Origin: Piscinibacter defluvii
GTDB lineage: Bacteria > Pseudomonadota > Gammaproteobacteria > Burkholderiales > Burkholderiaceae_C
Assembly (NCBI RefSeq): GCF_004011805.1
Contig: NZ_RCHJ01000003.1
Coordinates: 186,001-250,000 of the forward strand
DNA length: 64,000 bases
Direction of reading: 5' to 3'
The position numbers and the translations under genes were made by a program. Below, in pieces: positions 39,621-51,585 of the stretch. The notes below the pieces were generated by a model. The model had not been told where the DNA came from. It ran no database searches and worked only from the letters and a program-made list of their open reading frames with translations. Numbering within the stretch: the stretch's first letter is position 1; every line of letters starts with the position of its first letter.

Positions 39621-40700
39621 TCAGGGCTGGTTGAAGAGCCGCCGCTGCTCGCGGTCCTTGAGCTTGATGCAGGTCGCGTCGTCTGCGGTGCCCGGCTTGC
39701 CGCACTCGCGCTGTTCGCAGGCGCCGCGCAGCAGCAGGTTGGTGGCGCTGCAGATCTCGGCCACGGTCTGCCGCGGCGCGGGCGCCGGGGTCGGGGGCGG
39801 CGGTGGTGGTGGTGGCGCCGGTGCCGGCGCCGGCTTGGCCGCAGCCGCCGCCTGCTCGGCGCGCAGCCGCGCCGCTTCGAGTTCGCGCTGCTCGGCGGCC
39901 GCCTTGGCCTTGGCCTCGCGTTCCGCCTTGGCGCGGGCCGCCTTCTCACGCGCGGCCTGTTGCGCGGCCAGTTGCGCAGCCGGGTCGGGGCTGGGTGCCG
40001 CGGTCACGGGCGGCGCTGCCGGCGGGGGAGCGGGTTCGGGCGGCGGCGGAGGAGGCGGGGGCGGGGGTGGCGGTGCGGCTGCTTCCACCGGAGCGGGCGG
40101 GGGCGGCGGCGCGGCCGGGGCCGCCACCGGCGCCGGCGCGGGGGCCGGTTCCACCGGCGCGGCCACGGCGGGGGCCTCGGCCGCGGGGCGCGTGAACCAC
40201 CAGGCCGCCGCACCACCCAGCACCAGCACGGCGATGACGATGGCGATCAGCGCGCCCTTGCCGCCGCCGGCGCCCGGCGGTGGGGGGGCGGCCGCGGCCG
40301 TGCCGGCGGCCGCCATCGCGCTGAAGCGACCCGGCGCCGTCTCCGCGCCCATCACCTGCGTCGGGGCGTGCAGCGGGTCGAAGGTGTCCTCGTCCGGGGT
40401 GGGCACGCGCCCCCTGGGGGCCGGCGCGGCCGGCGGCGTCACCGGCGCGGCGGCGACCGGCGGCATGTGCAGATCCTTGCGCGACACGATCACCGTGCCC
40501 ACCAGGCTGTAGCCGCACTTGGCGCAGTAGCGCGTGCCGGGGGCGTTGAGGTGGCCGCAGTCGTCGCAGGCGACGCTGTCGAAGGCGGAACTCTCCAGCG
40601 GGGTGGCCTGGCCTTGCCCGGCCAGCGCCGTGCCGCAGGCGTGGCAGAAACGTGCTCCGTCGGCGTTCTGGGTCCCGCATTGTGTGCAGGCGATCGGCAT
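39621..40700 (-). CDS. Zinc-ribbon membrane protein with polyproline linker
   Basis: 359-residue protein with a mosaic layout. Two zinc ribbons open it: Cys5/8/19/22 and Cys45/48/59/62, both CxxC-x10-CxxC. A single membrane helix follows (about 148-168, GALIAIVIAVLVLGGAAAWW). Then comes a long Pro/Ala-rich linker with twelve consecutive prolines, an Ala/Lys/Glu-rich charged coiled-coil stretch (about 255-310), another Pro-rich stretch, and a compact C-terminal segment with four Cys (ICSATN, RGACEQRECGK, ATCIKLKD). Type II topology would put the ribbons in the cytosol and the tail in the periplasm. I do not recognise the function; a TonB/FimV-like envelope-spanning role is a guess. It is convergent with hslO. 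Confidence 0.85.
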   Translation of the reverse strand: MPIACTQCGTQNADGARFCHACGTALAGQGQATPLESSAFDSVACDDCGHLNAPGTRYCAKCGYSLVGTVIVSRKDLHMPPVAAAPVTPPAAPAPRGRVPTPDEDTFDPLHAPTQVMGAETAPGRFSAMAAAGTAAAAPPPPGAGGGKGALIAIVIAVLVLGGAAAWWFTRPAAEAPAVAAPVEPAPAPAPVAAPAAPPPPPAPVEAAAPPPPPPPPPPPPEPAPPPAAPPVTAAPSPDPAAQLAAQQAAREKAARAKAEREAKAKAAAEQRELEAARLRAEQAAAAAKPAPAPAPPPPPPPPTPAPAPRQTVAEICSATNLLLRGACEQRECGKPGTADDATCIKLKDREQRRLFNQP

Positions 40701-40730
40701 GGCTCCCTCCGCAATCGGGCCGGAACGATA

Positions 40731-41351
40731 TCAGAGCCGCAGGCGCGGATGGCGTTCGCAGTCTGCGTCACCGCAACGTTCGCACACCCAGCGCCAGCGC
40801 GTGGCGTCGCTGGGCGCCTGCCGGGCACGTTCCAGCGCCGCCAGCGCGTTGGCCAGGCGCTGCGGGCCGTGGCCGAACACCACCGAGCAGGCCAGCCCGG
40901 CGCCTGCCAGCGCGCGCCGCACCCGCGCATCGACCGGCTCGCGAACGTGCGGGCCGTCGCGCTGCAGGCCGTCGGCCTGCCAGGGCAGGTCGAGCGCGGT
41001 CAGCAGGGTCAGGTCGCAGCGGGCATGGTCGCGCAGCGCCTCGGCGTACAGGGAGGCGTCGCCGAACACCTGCTCGCTGTAGACGGCGATCATCAGCGCG
41101 GTGGTGTCGGCGATCACCAGGTCGTGCTCCTGGGTGGCGGCGTCGATGCGGTGGGTCTGCTCGGCGGCGATGGCGCGCTGCTCGTGGATCTGCGGCGTGC
41201 GGCCATGCCGGTCGCAGAACTCGCGCAGGAACTCGTGCACCACCGCCACGCGGCAGCCGGGCCCGCGCAGCGCGGCGCCGAGCTCGACGGCCAGCGTCGT
41301 CTTGCCGGTGCTCTCGGCCCCCAGCAGCCCGATGACGAAGGCGCGCCTCAT
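40731..41351 (-). CDS. NadR-type nicotinamide riboside kinase / AAA ATPase
   Basis: 206-residue P-loop kinase of the AAA_28/NadR C-terminal type. Walker A is GAESTGKTT near residues 10-18, and a TTALMIAVYSE block follows the expected Walker-B-like DLVIADTT. Its ATG overlaps the stop of pnuC as ATGA, and pnuC encodes the nicotinamide riboside transporter, so a role as the kinase that traps imported nicotinamide riboside as NMN is strongly suggested by context. It lacks the NadR repressor and adenylyltransferase domains. The last 20 residues are unusual: CERCGDADCERH (Cys190, 193, 198, His201) resembles a small metal-binding knuckle. Confidence 0.86.
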   Translation of the reverse strand: MRRAFVIGLLGAESTGKTTLAVELGAALRGPGCRVAVVHEFLREFCDRHGRTPQIHEQRAIAAEQTHRIDAATQEHDLVIADTTALMIAVYSEQVFGDASLYAEALRDHARCDLTLLTALDLPWQADGLQRDGPHVREPVDARVRRALAGAGLACSVVFGHGPQRLANALAALERARQAPSDATRWRWVCERCGDADCERHPRLRL

Positions 41352-41977
41352 CGTGCCGCCGCCCGCTTCAGCCAGGCCCGCCAGCCGACCGCCGAGAGCA
41401 CGACGAACACCGCGTACAGCATCACCGTCAGCCACAGTCCCTTGTAGGCGAACAATCCGACCGAGACGATGTTGACCACGATCCAGGCCGGCCAGTTCTC
41501 GACGTACTTGCGCCCGAGCAGCCATTGCCCGATCAGGCTGGCGGCGGTGGGGAAGGCATCCCACCAGGGCACGTCGGTGTCGGTGAAGTGCCGCAGGAAC
41601 AGGCCGAGCGCCGGCCAGGCCAGTGCCAGCGCGAGCAGGCAGACGAGCCGCCCCCTCGTGCCGAGGAAGCGCACCCGCAGCGCCGCGCCGTCCGCGCCGG
41701 TGCCGCGCAGCCACTGCCACCAGCCCCACAGCGCCACCACGGCGAAGAAGACCTGCAGGCTCGCCTCGGCGTAGAGCCGGCTGTCCCAGAACAGGAAGAA
41801 GTACAGCAGCGAGCTGACGATGGCCAGCGGCCAGCCGAGCGGGTTGACGCGGATGTTGAAGCCGACCATCGCCAGCGCCAGCACGACGGCGATGACCTCG
41901 AGCCGCGTGACCGGCGCACCCCAGAGCGTGAAGGCGGGCGCGAACAGTGGCTGCAGCGCGTGCAGCAGGGCGTCCAT
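41348..41977 (-). CDS. pnuC: Nicotinamide riboside transporter PnuC
   Basis: 209-residue inner-membrane protein with seven or so hydrophobic segments. Family blocks are NIRVNPLGWPLAIVSSLLYFFLFWDSRLYAEASLQ (split in the middle by the first loop) and the helix-7 motif ENWPAWIVVNIVSVGLFAYKGLW. PnuC facilitates diffusion of nicotinamide riboside, with direction fixed by phosphorylation, so the ATGA-overlapping kinase gene downstream fits. The family is about this length. It follows ftsB on the same strand, 9 bases away, so it may be part of the same transcript as pyrG-kdsA-eno-ftsB. Confidence 0.94.
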   Translation of the reverse strand: MDALLHALQPLFAPAFTLWGAPVTRLEVIAVVLALAMVGFNIRVNPLGWPLAIVSSLLYFFLFWDSRLYAEASLQVFFAVVALWGWWQWLRGTGADGAALRVRFLGTRGRLVCLLALALAWPALGLFLRHFTDTDVPWWDAFPTAASLIGQWLLGRKYVENWPAWIVVNIVSVGLFAYKGLWLTVMLYAVFVVLSAVGWRAWLKRAAAR

Positions 41978-41986
41978 GGCCGAGGC

Positions 41987-42265
41987 TCAGCGCTTCGGCG
42001 CGGTGATCTGCACCAGGATCTCGTCCGGCTTGACCATGCCCAGTTCGGAGCGCGCCTTCTCCTCGACCATCTCGAGGCCTTCCTTCAGGTCGCTCACCTC
42101 GGCCAGCAGCTGCGCGTTGCGCGCGCGCGCGGCCTCGTTGGCGGCCTGCTGCTCGCGCAGCTTGCCCGACAGCTCCACGACGCGCGGCACGCCGCCCTTG
42201 CCGAACCAGAGTTCGGCGTGCACCAGCGCCAGCAGCACCAGCAGGGCGAGCGTGAGCAGGCGCAC
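41987..42265 (-). CDS. ftsB: Cell division protein FtsB
   Basis: 92-residue bitopic divisome protein. Residues 1-19 form the single N-terminal membrane helix, followed by a periplasmic coiled coil (about 30-70, heptad-rich REQQAANEAARARNAQLLAEV) and the FtsB signature EEKARSELGMVKPDEILVQ. It recruits FtsL and FtsQ at midcell. The position directly after eno is the conserved order in gamma- and betaproteobacteria, with a 10-base gap. The length is near that of E. coli FtsB (103). Confidence 0.93.
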   Translation of the reverse strand: MRLLTLALLVLLALVHAELWFGKGGVPRVVELSGKLREQQAANEAARARNAQLLAEVSDLKEGLEMVEEKARSELGMVKPDEILVQITAPKR

Positions 42266-42275
42266 GGGGCCGGCG

Positions 42276-46217
<3,942 letters not shown>

Positions 46218-46246
46218 TCACACGATTGCCGAGGTGGTAAAGCGCG

Positions 46247-46252
46247 ATTATA
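46247..46252 (-). promoter_or_regulatory. Perfect -10 element upstream of pyrG
   Basis: On the leftward strand the hexamer is TATAAT, about 50 bases before the pyrG start codon, in an otherwise very GC-rich stretch. The region 17 bases upstream is GC-rich with no good -35, so an extended or activated sigma-70 promoter is likely. Transcription would begin near 46240. Confidence 0.6.
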
Positions 46253-46288
46253 GGCGCGCCCACCCCCGGCTCCTTCCCCCCAAGGCCC

Positions 46289-46471
46289 TCAGACGGCGAG
46301 GTGCGCCTCCTTCGCGTCGAGCACCACTTCGGGCCCGGCCGCCAGCAGTTTCATCGACTCGCCCTGCGACGGCGCGAAGTGCCCGAGCGCGGCGCCGATC
46401 ACGATCGCCGTGATGACCTGGAAGCAGAGCGACCGGTAGAACGCGCGCGGTGCGGTGGTGGCGGCATCCAT
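46289..46471 (-). pseudogene. Remnant of a DctA-type C4-dicarboxylate transporter gene
   Basis: 60-codon frame with a good GAGGAG ribosome-binding site before ATG 46471. Residues 9-42 (FYRSLCFQVITAIVIGAALGHF and SQGESMKLLA) match the N-terminus of DctA, a Na+/C4-dicarboxylate symporter normally of about 430 residues. The expected continuation after SMK-PLGD-FIKL is missing; instead it ends with PEVVLDAKEAHLAV. So the gene has lost nearly all its length by deletion, possibly joining N- and C-terminal ends. A single short membrane helix is all that remains; it may be transcribed but should not transport. It sits between the alpha/beta hydrolase and pyrG, in the same direction. Confidence 0.66.
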
Positions 46472-46554
46472 GCGGGTCTCCTCGCCGGTTCGGAGGAGGG
46501 CGCGGCGCGGCACGGCGCCCGTCGCCCGAGCCAGCGCGGTCGTGGCACCCGCCG

Positions 46555-47361
46555 TCAGCCTGCGGCGGCCCGCTCGATCTCGTCGATCAGCGCCAGCACG
46601 TCGGCCGCGGTCTCGGCCGGTCGCTCCATCGGGAACAGGTGGCTGCCCTCGACCCAGCGGAAGCGCGGCCCGGCCAGCGCCCGGGTCGCCGCCACGCCGG
46701 CCTGGCGCAGCTCGGCCGACTGCCGGCCGCCGATGAAGCCCACCGGGCAGTGCAGCGGGTGGCGCTTCAGCAGCCCGCCCACGTGATGCGGCAGGCTGTC
46801 GTAGATGCGCGTCTCGATCTCGCGCCGGAAGCCGAGCACGACGCGGCCGTCGTGGTCGTCGAAGCCGCAGCGGACGTAGTCGGCCAGCACGGCCGGATCC
46901 CAGCGCGCGAAGGCCGCCTTGGCGGCGAAATGCGCCTGCACCGCGGCGCGGTCGGGCCATTCGTGGCGGCGCCGGCTCGACACGCGCCCGGGCGAGACAC
47001 GCTTCATCAGCCCGGTGGCCTTCATCACCTGCAGGCTGTGCGCGCGCCAGCCGGCGATCACCGGCGCGTCGAGCAGCACGATGCCGCGCACGAGATCGGG
47101 CCGGCGGCTGGCGACGATCAGGCTCAGCATGCCGCCCAGCGAATGGCCGACCAGGAAGGCCGGTCCGCCCACCTCGCGCTCGATGAAGCCGATCAGCTGC
47201 TCGCGCAGCTTCGGCCAGTTGCTCGTCACCGGAAAGGCCGGGTCGTGGCCCAGGCGCTCGATCGCCTTCACCTCGTATCCTGCGGCACGCCAGGCCTCGA
47301 ACAGCACGCGGTAGGTGCCGGCCGGGAAGCCGTTGGCGTGCGAGAAGACGATCGTGTTCAA
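46555..47361 (-). CDS. Alpha/beta hydrolase
   Basis: 268-residue serine hydrolase. The nucleophile elbow is GHSLGGML, the oxyanion region is SHANGFP near the start, and the catalytic His is in EGSHLFPMERP near the end. Conserved blocks VTSNWP and DDHDGRVVLGFRR are those of a burkholderial group of esterase-like enzymes of unknown substrate. The proposed start is the TTG at 47361, just before the conserved NTIVFSHANGFP; there is no in-frame ATG nearby and the region upstream is intergenic repeat. No ribosome-binding site is visible, so expression may be weak. It is 83 bases from the dctA remnant downstream and 113 from Anbu upstream. Confidence 0.85.
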   Translation of the reverse strand: MNTIVFSHANGFPAGTYRVLFEAWRAAGYEVKAIERLGHDPAFPVTSNWPKLREQLIGFIEREVGGPAFLVGHSLGGMLSLIVASRRPDLVRGIVLLDAPVIAGWRAHSLQVMKATGLMKRVSPGRVSSRRRHEWPDRAAVQAHFAAKAAFARWDPAVLADYVRCGFDDHDGRVVLGFRREIETRIYDSLPHHVGGLLKRHPLHCPVGFIGGRQSAELRQAGVAATRALAGPRFRWVEGSHLFPMERPAETAADVLALIDEIERAAAG

Positions 47362-47371
47362 GAGGCACGGC

Positions 47372-47472
47372 CCGCCGCCGGGCCGCCCCAAGGCGGGCCG
47401 CCGCCCCAAGGGCCACGAAGGGGCCCCTGCTTGGCCCCTGGGGCAGCGAGCGAAGCGAGCGTGGGGGCGGTC
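47372..47472 (-). repeat. Intergenic GC-rich repeat, copy B
   Basis: Read on the leftward strand it starts right after the Anbu stop codon and ends 10 bases before the TTG of the hydrolase. In that direction the order of blocks (CGCTCGCTTCGCTCGC, CAGGGGCC, CCTTGGGGCGGCCC) follows copy A at 17583-17680, including the shared CTTGGGGCGGCCCGGCG (inverted at 47376-47392). It is non-coding. A weaker related stretch may lie at 27222-27265. Confidence 0.7.
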
Positions 47473-47473
47473 A

Positions 47474-48298
47474 TCAGATGATGCGTTCGCCCGGGTTGGT
47501 GATCTTGCGCATCGGCTCGTAGCGCGCCGAGCGCACCACCAGCGGATGGTGCGTCGCGCCGTCGCCCCACTGCGGGTCGTCGAGCGACTCGAACACCTGG
47601 CGCAGCTTCTGGCCCCAGCTCGAGCGGATCATGTGGAAGTACGGGTTGTGCTCGTCGATGCACACCAGCTGGTCGCTCTGGAGCCGGTGCGCCTCGTAGA
47701 CCAGCAGGTCCAGCGGCAGGCCGACCGAGAGGTTGGACTTCAGCGTCGAGTCCATCGACACCAGCGCACACTTGGCCGCTTCGTCGAGCGGGGTGGCCGG
47801 GGTGATCATGCGGTCGAGCACCGGCTTGCCGTACTTGCTCTCGCCGATCTGGAAGTAGCAGGTCTCGCGCGTCGCCTCGATGAAGTTGCCGGCCGAGTAC
47901 ACCAGGAACAGCCGCATCGCCTCGCCCTTGATCTGGCCGCCGAAGATCATCGAGGCGTTGAAGTCGACGCCGCTTTGCTTCAGCGAGGGGCCGTCCTGGT
48001 CGTAGACGCGGCGCACGGCGCTGCCGAGCACGCGCACCGCCTCGAACATGCTGGTGGCGTTCCAGATCGTGATCGGCTCGCCGCCCGGGTTCTCGATCTT
48101 CTCGACCTGCAGGATCTCGCGCACCGACTGGCTGATCGAGAGGTTGCCGGCCGACAGCATCACCATGAAGCGGTCGCCCGGCTTCTCGTAGACCATCATC
48201 TTGCGGAAGGTGCTGATCTGGTCGAGGCCCGCGTTGGTGCGCGAGTCGGACAGGAACACGAGGCCGGCATCGAGCTTGATGCCTACGCAATACGTCAT
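47474..48298 (-). CDS. Anbu-type proteasome-like peptidase (COG3484)
   Basis: 274-residue Ntn-hydrolase of the Anbu (ancestral beta-subunit) type, a relative of the 20S proteasome and HslV. After Met removal the N-terminus is Thr ([12 protein letters not shown]), the expected nucleophile; the family lysine may lie in FRKMMVYEK, and the SDSRTNAG block follows. No signal peptide is present, so a cytosolic ring-forming peptidase is likely. Family members co-occur with ATP-grasp, alpha-E and transglutaminase genes, all found at 8349-18571, but here the gene is separated by about 30 kb. Its ATG overlaps the mutS stop as ATGA. Double TGA codons end the gene, and repeat copy B follows. Confidence 0.93.
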   Translation of the reverse strand: MTYCVGIKLDAGLVFLSDSRTNAGLDQISTFRKMMVYEKPGDRFMVMLSAGNLSISQSVREILQVEKIENPGGEPITIWNATSMFEAVRVLGSAVRRVYDQDGPSLKQSGVDFNASMIFGGQIKGEAMRLFLVYSAGNFIEATRETCYFQIGESKYGKPVLDRMITPATPLDEAAKCALVSMDSTLKSNLSVGLPLDLLVYEAHRLQSDQLVCIDEHNPYFHMIRSSWGQKLRQVFESLDDPQWGDGATHHPLVVRSARYEPMRKITNPGERII

Positions 48299-50943
48299 GG
48301 GCTTTCCTTGTGCAGAGCCTTGAGCCGGTACAGCGCGTCGAGCGCCTCCTTCGGTGAGAGCGCGTCGGGGTCGAGCGCGGCCAGTGCCGACTCGACCGGC
48401 GAGGGCAGCCGCTCCGGCGGCGCCGGCGGCGGGGCAAACAGGTCGATCTGCGCATCGCCCTCGCGCGCCTTCGACTCCAGCGCCTCGAGCGTCGCACGGG
48501 CCTGGCGGATCACCGCCGCGGGCATGCCGGCCAGGCGCGCCACCTGCACGCCGTAGCTGCGGCTGGCCGGGCCGGGCTGGATGTCGTGCAGGAACACGAT
48601 GTGGTCCTCGCCGCCGCGGTTCGACTCCACCGCCGAGACGTGCACGTTCTGCGCCCGCTCGTGCTTGACCGGGAACTCGGTCAGCTCGAAGTAGTGCGTG
48701 GCGAACAGCGTGAAGGACTTGTTGCGGTCGTGCAGGTGGCTGGCGATGGCGCCGGCCAGCGCCAGGCCGTCGAAGGTGGAGGTGCCGCGGCCGATCTCGT
48801 CCATCAGCACCAGGCTGTGGTCGCCCGCGCCGTGGACGATCGCCGCCGCCTCGGTCATCTCGAGCATGAAGGTCGACTGCGCGTTGGCCAGGTCGTCGGC
48901 CGCGCCGATGCGGGTGTGGATCGCGTCGACCGGCCCGAGCCGGCAGGCCCGGGCCGGCACGAACGACCCCATCGCCGCCAGCAGCACGATCAGCGCCACC
49001 TGGCGCATGAAGGTGCTCTTGCCGCCCATGTTCGGGCCGGTGATCACCAGCATGCGGCGGTTGGCGTCGAGCCGGCAGTCGTTGGCCATGAAGGCGCCCG
49101 CGCCGGTCTCGGCCAGGCGCGCCTCGACCACCGGGTGGCGCCCGGCCTCGATCTCGATGCAGGGTTCCTTGACGAAGGCCGGCCGGCACCAGTTCAGCGT
49201 GCGCGCGCGCTCGGCCAGCGCGGCCAGCACGTCCAGGCCAGCCAGCCCGCGTGCCAGTGCGGTGAGCGGCTCGAGGTGCACCTGCAGCTGGTCGAGCAGC
49301 TGCTCGTACAGCAGCTTCTCGCGCGCCAGCGAACGTTCCTGCGCCGACAAGGCCTTGTCCTCGAAGGCCTTCAGCTCGGGCGTGATGAAGCGCTCGGCGT
49401 TCTTCAGCGTCTGGCGGCGCAGGTAGTCACCCGGCACGCGGTCGAGGCCGCTGGTCGTCACCTCGATGTAGAAGCCGTGCACCTTGTTGTACTGCACGCG
49501 CAGGTTGGCGATGCCGGTGCGCTCGCGCTCGCGCGCCTCCAGGTCGAGCAGGAAGGCGTCGCAGTTGGCACCGATGCCGCGCAGCTCGTCGAGCGCCTCG
49601 TCGAAGCCGGGTGCGATCACGCCGCCGTCGCGCAGCAGCACGGCCGGCTCGTCGGCGATCGCCGCGACCAGCAGCTCCTCGATCTCGCGCGGCGGGTGCA
49701 GCGCCTCCCACAGCCTGTCCAGCAGCGTGGTGGCGCCGTGCGGCACGTGGCGCAGCAGTGCCGGCAGCGCCTGCAGCGTGGCGCGCAGCCCGGCCAGCTC
49801 GCGCGGGCGCACCTGGCGCAGCGCGACGCGCGCGGTGGTGCGCTCGACGTCGGACAGGCCGCGCAACGCGTCGCGCAGGCCGTCCAGGTCGATCAGCAGC
49901 AGCGCCTCGAGCGCGTCGTGCCGCTGCGCGGCCACGCGGCGGTCGCGCAGCGGGCGCGTCAGCCACTGGCGCAGCGCGCGGCTGCCCATGCCGGTGCGGC
50001 AGCTGTCCAGCAGCGAGAACAGCGTCGGGCTGTCCTCGCCGCGCAGTGTCTGCGTCAGCTCCAGGTTGCGGTGCGTGGCCGGCGGCAGCTCGAGCAGCTC
50101 GCCGCCGCGCTGCACCTGCAGGCGCCGCACATGCGCCAGCGCCTGGCCCTGGGTGTGCTCGGCGAACGCCAGCAATGCGGCGGCGGCGGCCTGCGCGGCC
50201 GGCAGCTCCTGCGCGTTGAAGCCGGCCAGGCTCGCCACGCGCAGCTGCTCGCACAGCTTGCGCTGGCCGAGCGCGGTGTCGAACTGCCAGGCCGGACGGT
50301 GCGTCAGCGGCGCGCGCGCCTGCTGCAGCGCCGGCACGACCGACTCGCGCTCGACCAGCAGCTCGCTGGGGGCGAGGCGCGTCAGCCAGGCCGGCAGCTC
50401 GCGCTCGCTGCATTCGGTCAGGCCCAGCTCGCCGGCGGTCAGCGCCAGCCAGGCCAGGCCCCAGGTCTGGCCGCGGCGCGCGGCGGCCAGCAGCAAGGCG
50501 TCGCTCTTGTCGGCCAGCAGCTCGGTGTCGGTCACCGTGCCGGGCGTGACGACACGCACCACCTTGCGCTCCACCGGCCCCTTGGCGCTGGCGACGTCGC
50601 CCACCTGCTCGCAGATCGCCACCGCTTCGCCGAGCCTGATCAGCTTGGCCAGGTAGCTCTCCATCGAGTGCACCGGCACGCCGGCCATCACCACCGGCTC
50701 GCCGGCGCTCTGGCCGCGTGTGGTCAGCGTGATGTCGAGCAGGCGGTTGGCGCGCCGCGCGTCGTCGAAGAACAGCTCGTAGAAATCGCCCATCCGGTAG
50801 AAGACGAGCGTGTCCGGGTGCTCGGCCTTGATGCGCAGGTACTGCTGCATCATCGGCGTGTGGGCGGCGAGGGCGGCCTCCTCCGCGGGGTCCGCGGGTT
50901 GGGGCGGAACGGTCGGGGGTACGTCGGTCGGCGTCTCGAACAT
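48295..50943 (-). CDS. mutS: DNA mismatch repair protein MutS
   Basis: 882-residue MutS, which binds mispaired bases and uses ATP to recruit MutL. The mismatch-reading motif [11 protein letters not shown] with Phe and Glu sits near residues 45-55. The Walker A motif GPNMGGKST is near 636-644, followed by the Walker B segment [16 protein letters not shown]. The length and domain order are normal. Its stop overlaps the start of the Anbu gene. The upstream 103 bases before the decayed gene at 51047 hold the promoter region. mutL is not in the window. Confidence 0.97.
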   Translation of the reverse strand: MFETPTDVPPTVPPQPADPAEEAALAAHTPMMQQYLRIKAEHPDTLVFYRMGDFYELFFDDARRANRLLDITLTTRGQSAGEPVVMAGVPVHSMESYLAKLIRLGEAVAICEQVGDVASAKGPVERKVVRVVTPGTVTDTELLADKSDALLLAAARRGQTWGLAWLALTAGELGLTECSERELPAWLTRLAPSELLVERESVVPALQQARAPLTHRPAWQFDTALGQRKLCEQLRVASLAGFNAQELPAAQAAAAALLAFAEHTQGQALAHVRRLQVQRGGELLELPPATHRNLELTQTLRGEDSPTLFSLLDSCRTGMGSRALRQWLTRPLRDRRVAAQRHDALEALLLIDLDGLRDALRGLSDVERTTARVALRQVRPRELAGLRATLQALPALLRHVPHGATTLLDRLWEALHPPREIEELLVAAIADEPAVLLRDGGVIAPGFDEALDELRGIGANCDAFLLDLEARERERTGIANLRVQYNKVHGFYIEVTTSGLDRVPGDYLRRQTLKNAERFITPELKAFEDKALSAQERSLAREKLLYEQLLDQLQVHLEPLTALARGLAGLDVLAALAERARTLNWCRPAFVKEPCIEIEAGRHPVVEARLAETGAGAFMANDCRLDANRRMLVITGPNMGGKSTFMRQVALIVLLAAMGSFVPARACRLGPVDAIHTRIGAADDLANAQSTFMLEMTEAAAIVHGAGDHSLVLMDEIGRGTSTFDGLALAGAIASHLHDRNKSFTLFATHYFELTEFPVKHERAQNVHVSAVESNRGGEDHIVFLHDIQPGPASRSYGVQVARLAGMPAAVIRQARATLEALESKAREGDAQIDLFAPPPAPPERLPSPVESALAALDPDALSPKEALDALYRLKALHKESP

Positions 50944-51046
50944 CGGCGAATTGTCGCCGACGTCGGCTGCGCGCTTCGTGCGAGCCGATGGCGCGCGGGA
51001 GGGAGCCCCGCGCGCCGACGGGACTCCTCGCTACTTCATCCCGACC

Positions 51047-51570
51047 TCAGTAGGCCGCCGCCTTCACGCTCGTGAGCGTCAAGAGCTGGTTGCTTCCGCC
51101 CGGCCGAAATGGCACCACAGCTTGTTGCTGTCCGAGCCGCCGCGCAGCCAGAGCCCGATCTCGTGTGTCGGACCGACGGTTCAGGAGTTCACCTGCACCA
51201 CCGCCCCGATGGACTGGTTCGGCCCCCAGTTGCCGGTCAGGAATGGCGCCGAATCGTCGCAGGTGTTCGTGACGCCGTTAGTGCTGTAGACCGTCCCGTT
51301 CTCGACCCGCACAGGGGTCCACGGACTGGAGTCCTTGAACCAGTGGCCGCGTTCGCCCAGCGGGTACCGCGGGGTGTCGGAGCCGCAGCTGTCGCTCGTC
51401 GTGGCGCCGGTGGCCTGTCCGGTGCGCGTTGCGCCGGTGCCGCACCGCGTCAACCACCGCCCTGGCTCGCGGTGCGCGGGAGTAGATCAACACGCGGCCG
51501 GTGCGAGGCAACACGGGGTTCGGACTGGCGGTCCTCTGCGGCCAATGTTGCGCCGGCGCCCGCGCCCGAC
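51047..51570 (-). pseudogene. Decayed secreted or lectin-like protein gene
   Basis: A leftward coding trace broken by at least three lesions. The first part (about 51570-51485) reads SPNPVLPRTGRVLIYSR. A frame change near 51475 leads to EPGRWLTRCGTGATRTGQ and on to GTVYSTNGVTNTCDDSAPFLTGNWGPNQS. An in-frame TGA at 51183-51181 interrupts it, then TVGPTHEIGLWLRGGSDSN and LWCHF follow in the same frame. A second shift gives GGSNQLLTLTSVKAAAY before a TGA at 51049. The Gly/Asn/Trp-rich character suggests an extracellular beta-sandwich of the LamG type, but no family is recognised. A piece at 51181-51453 is still an open frame of 90 codons. Confidence 0.6.
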
Positions 51571-51585
51571 GTCGTTCACAGCCTG

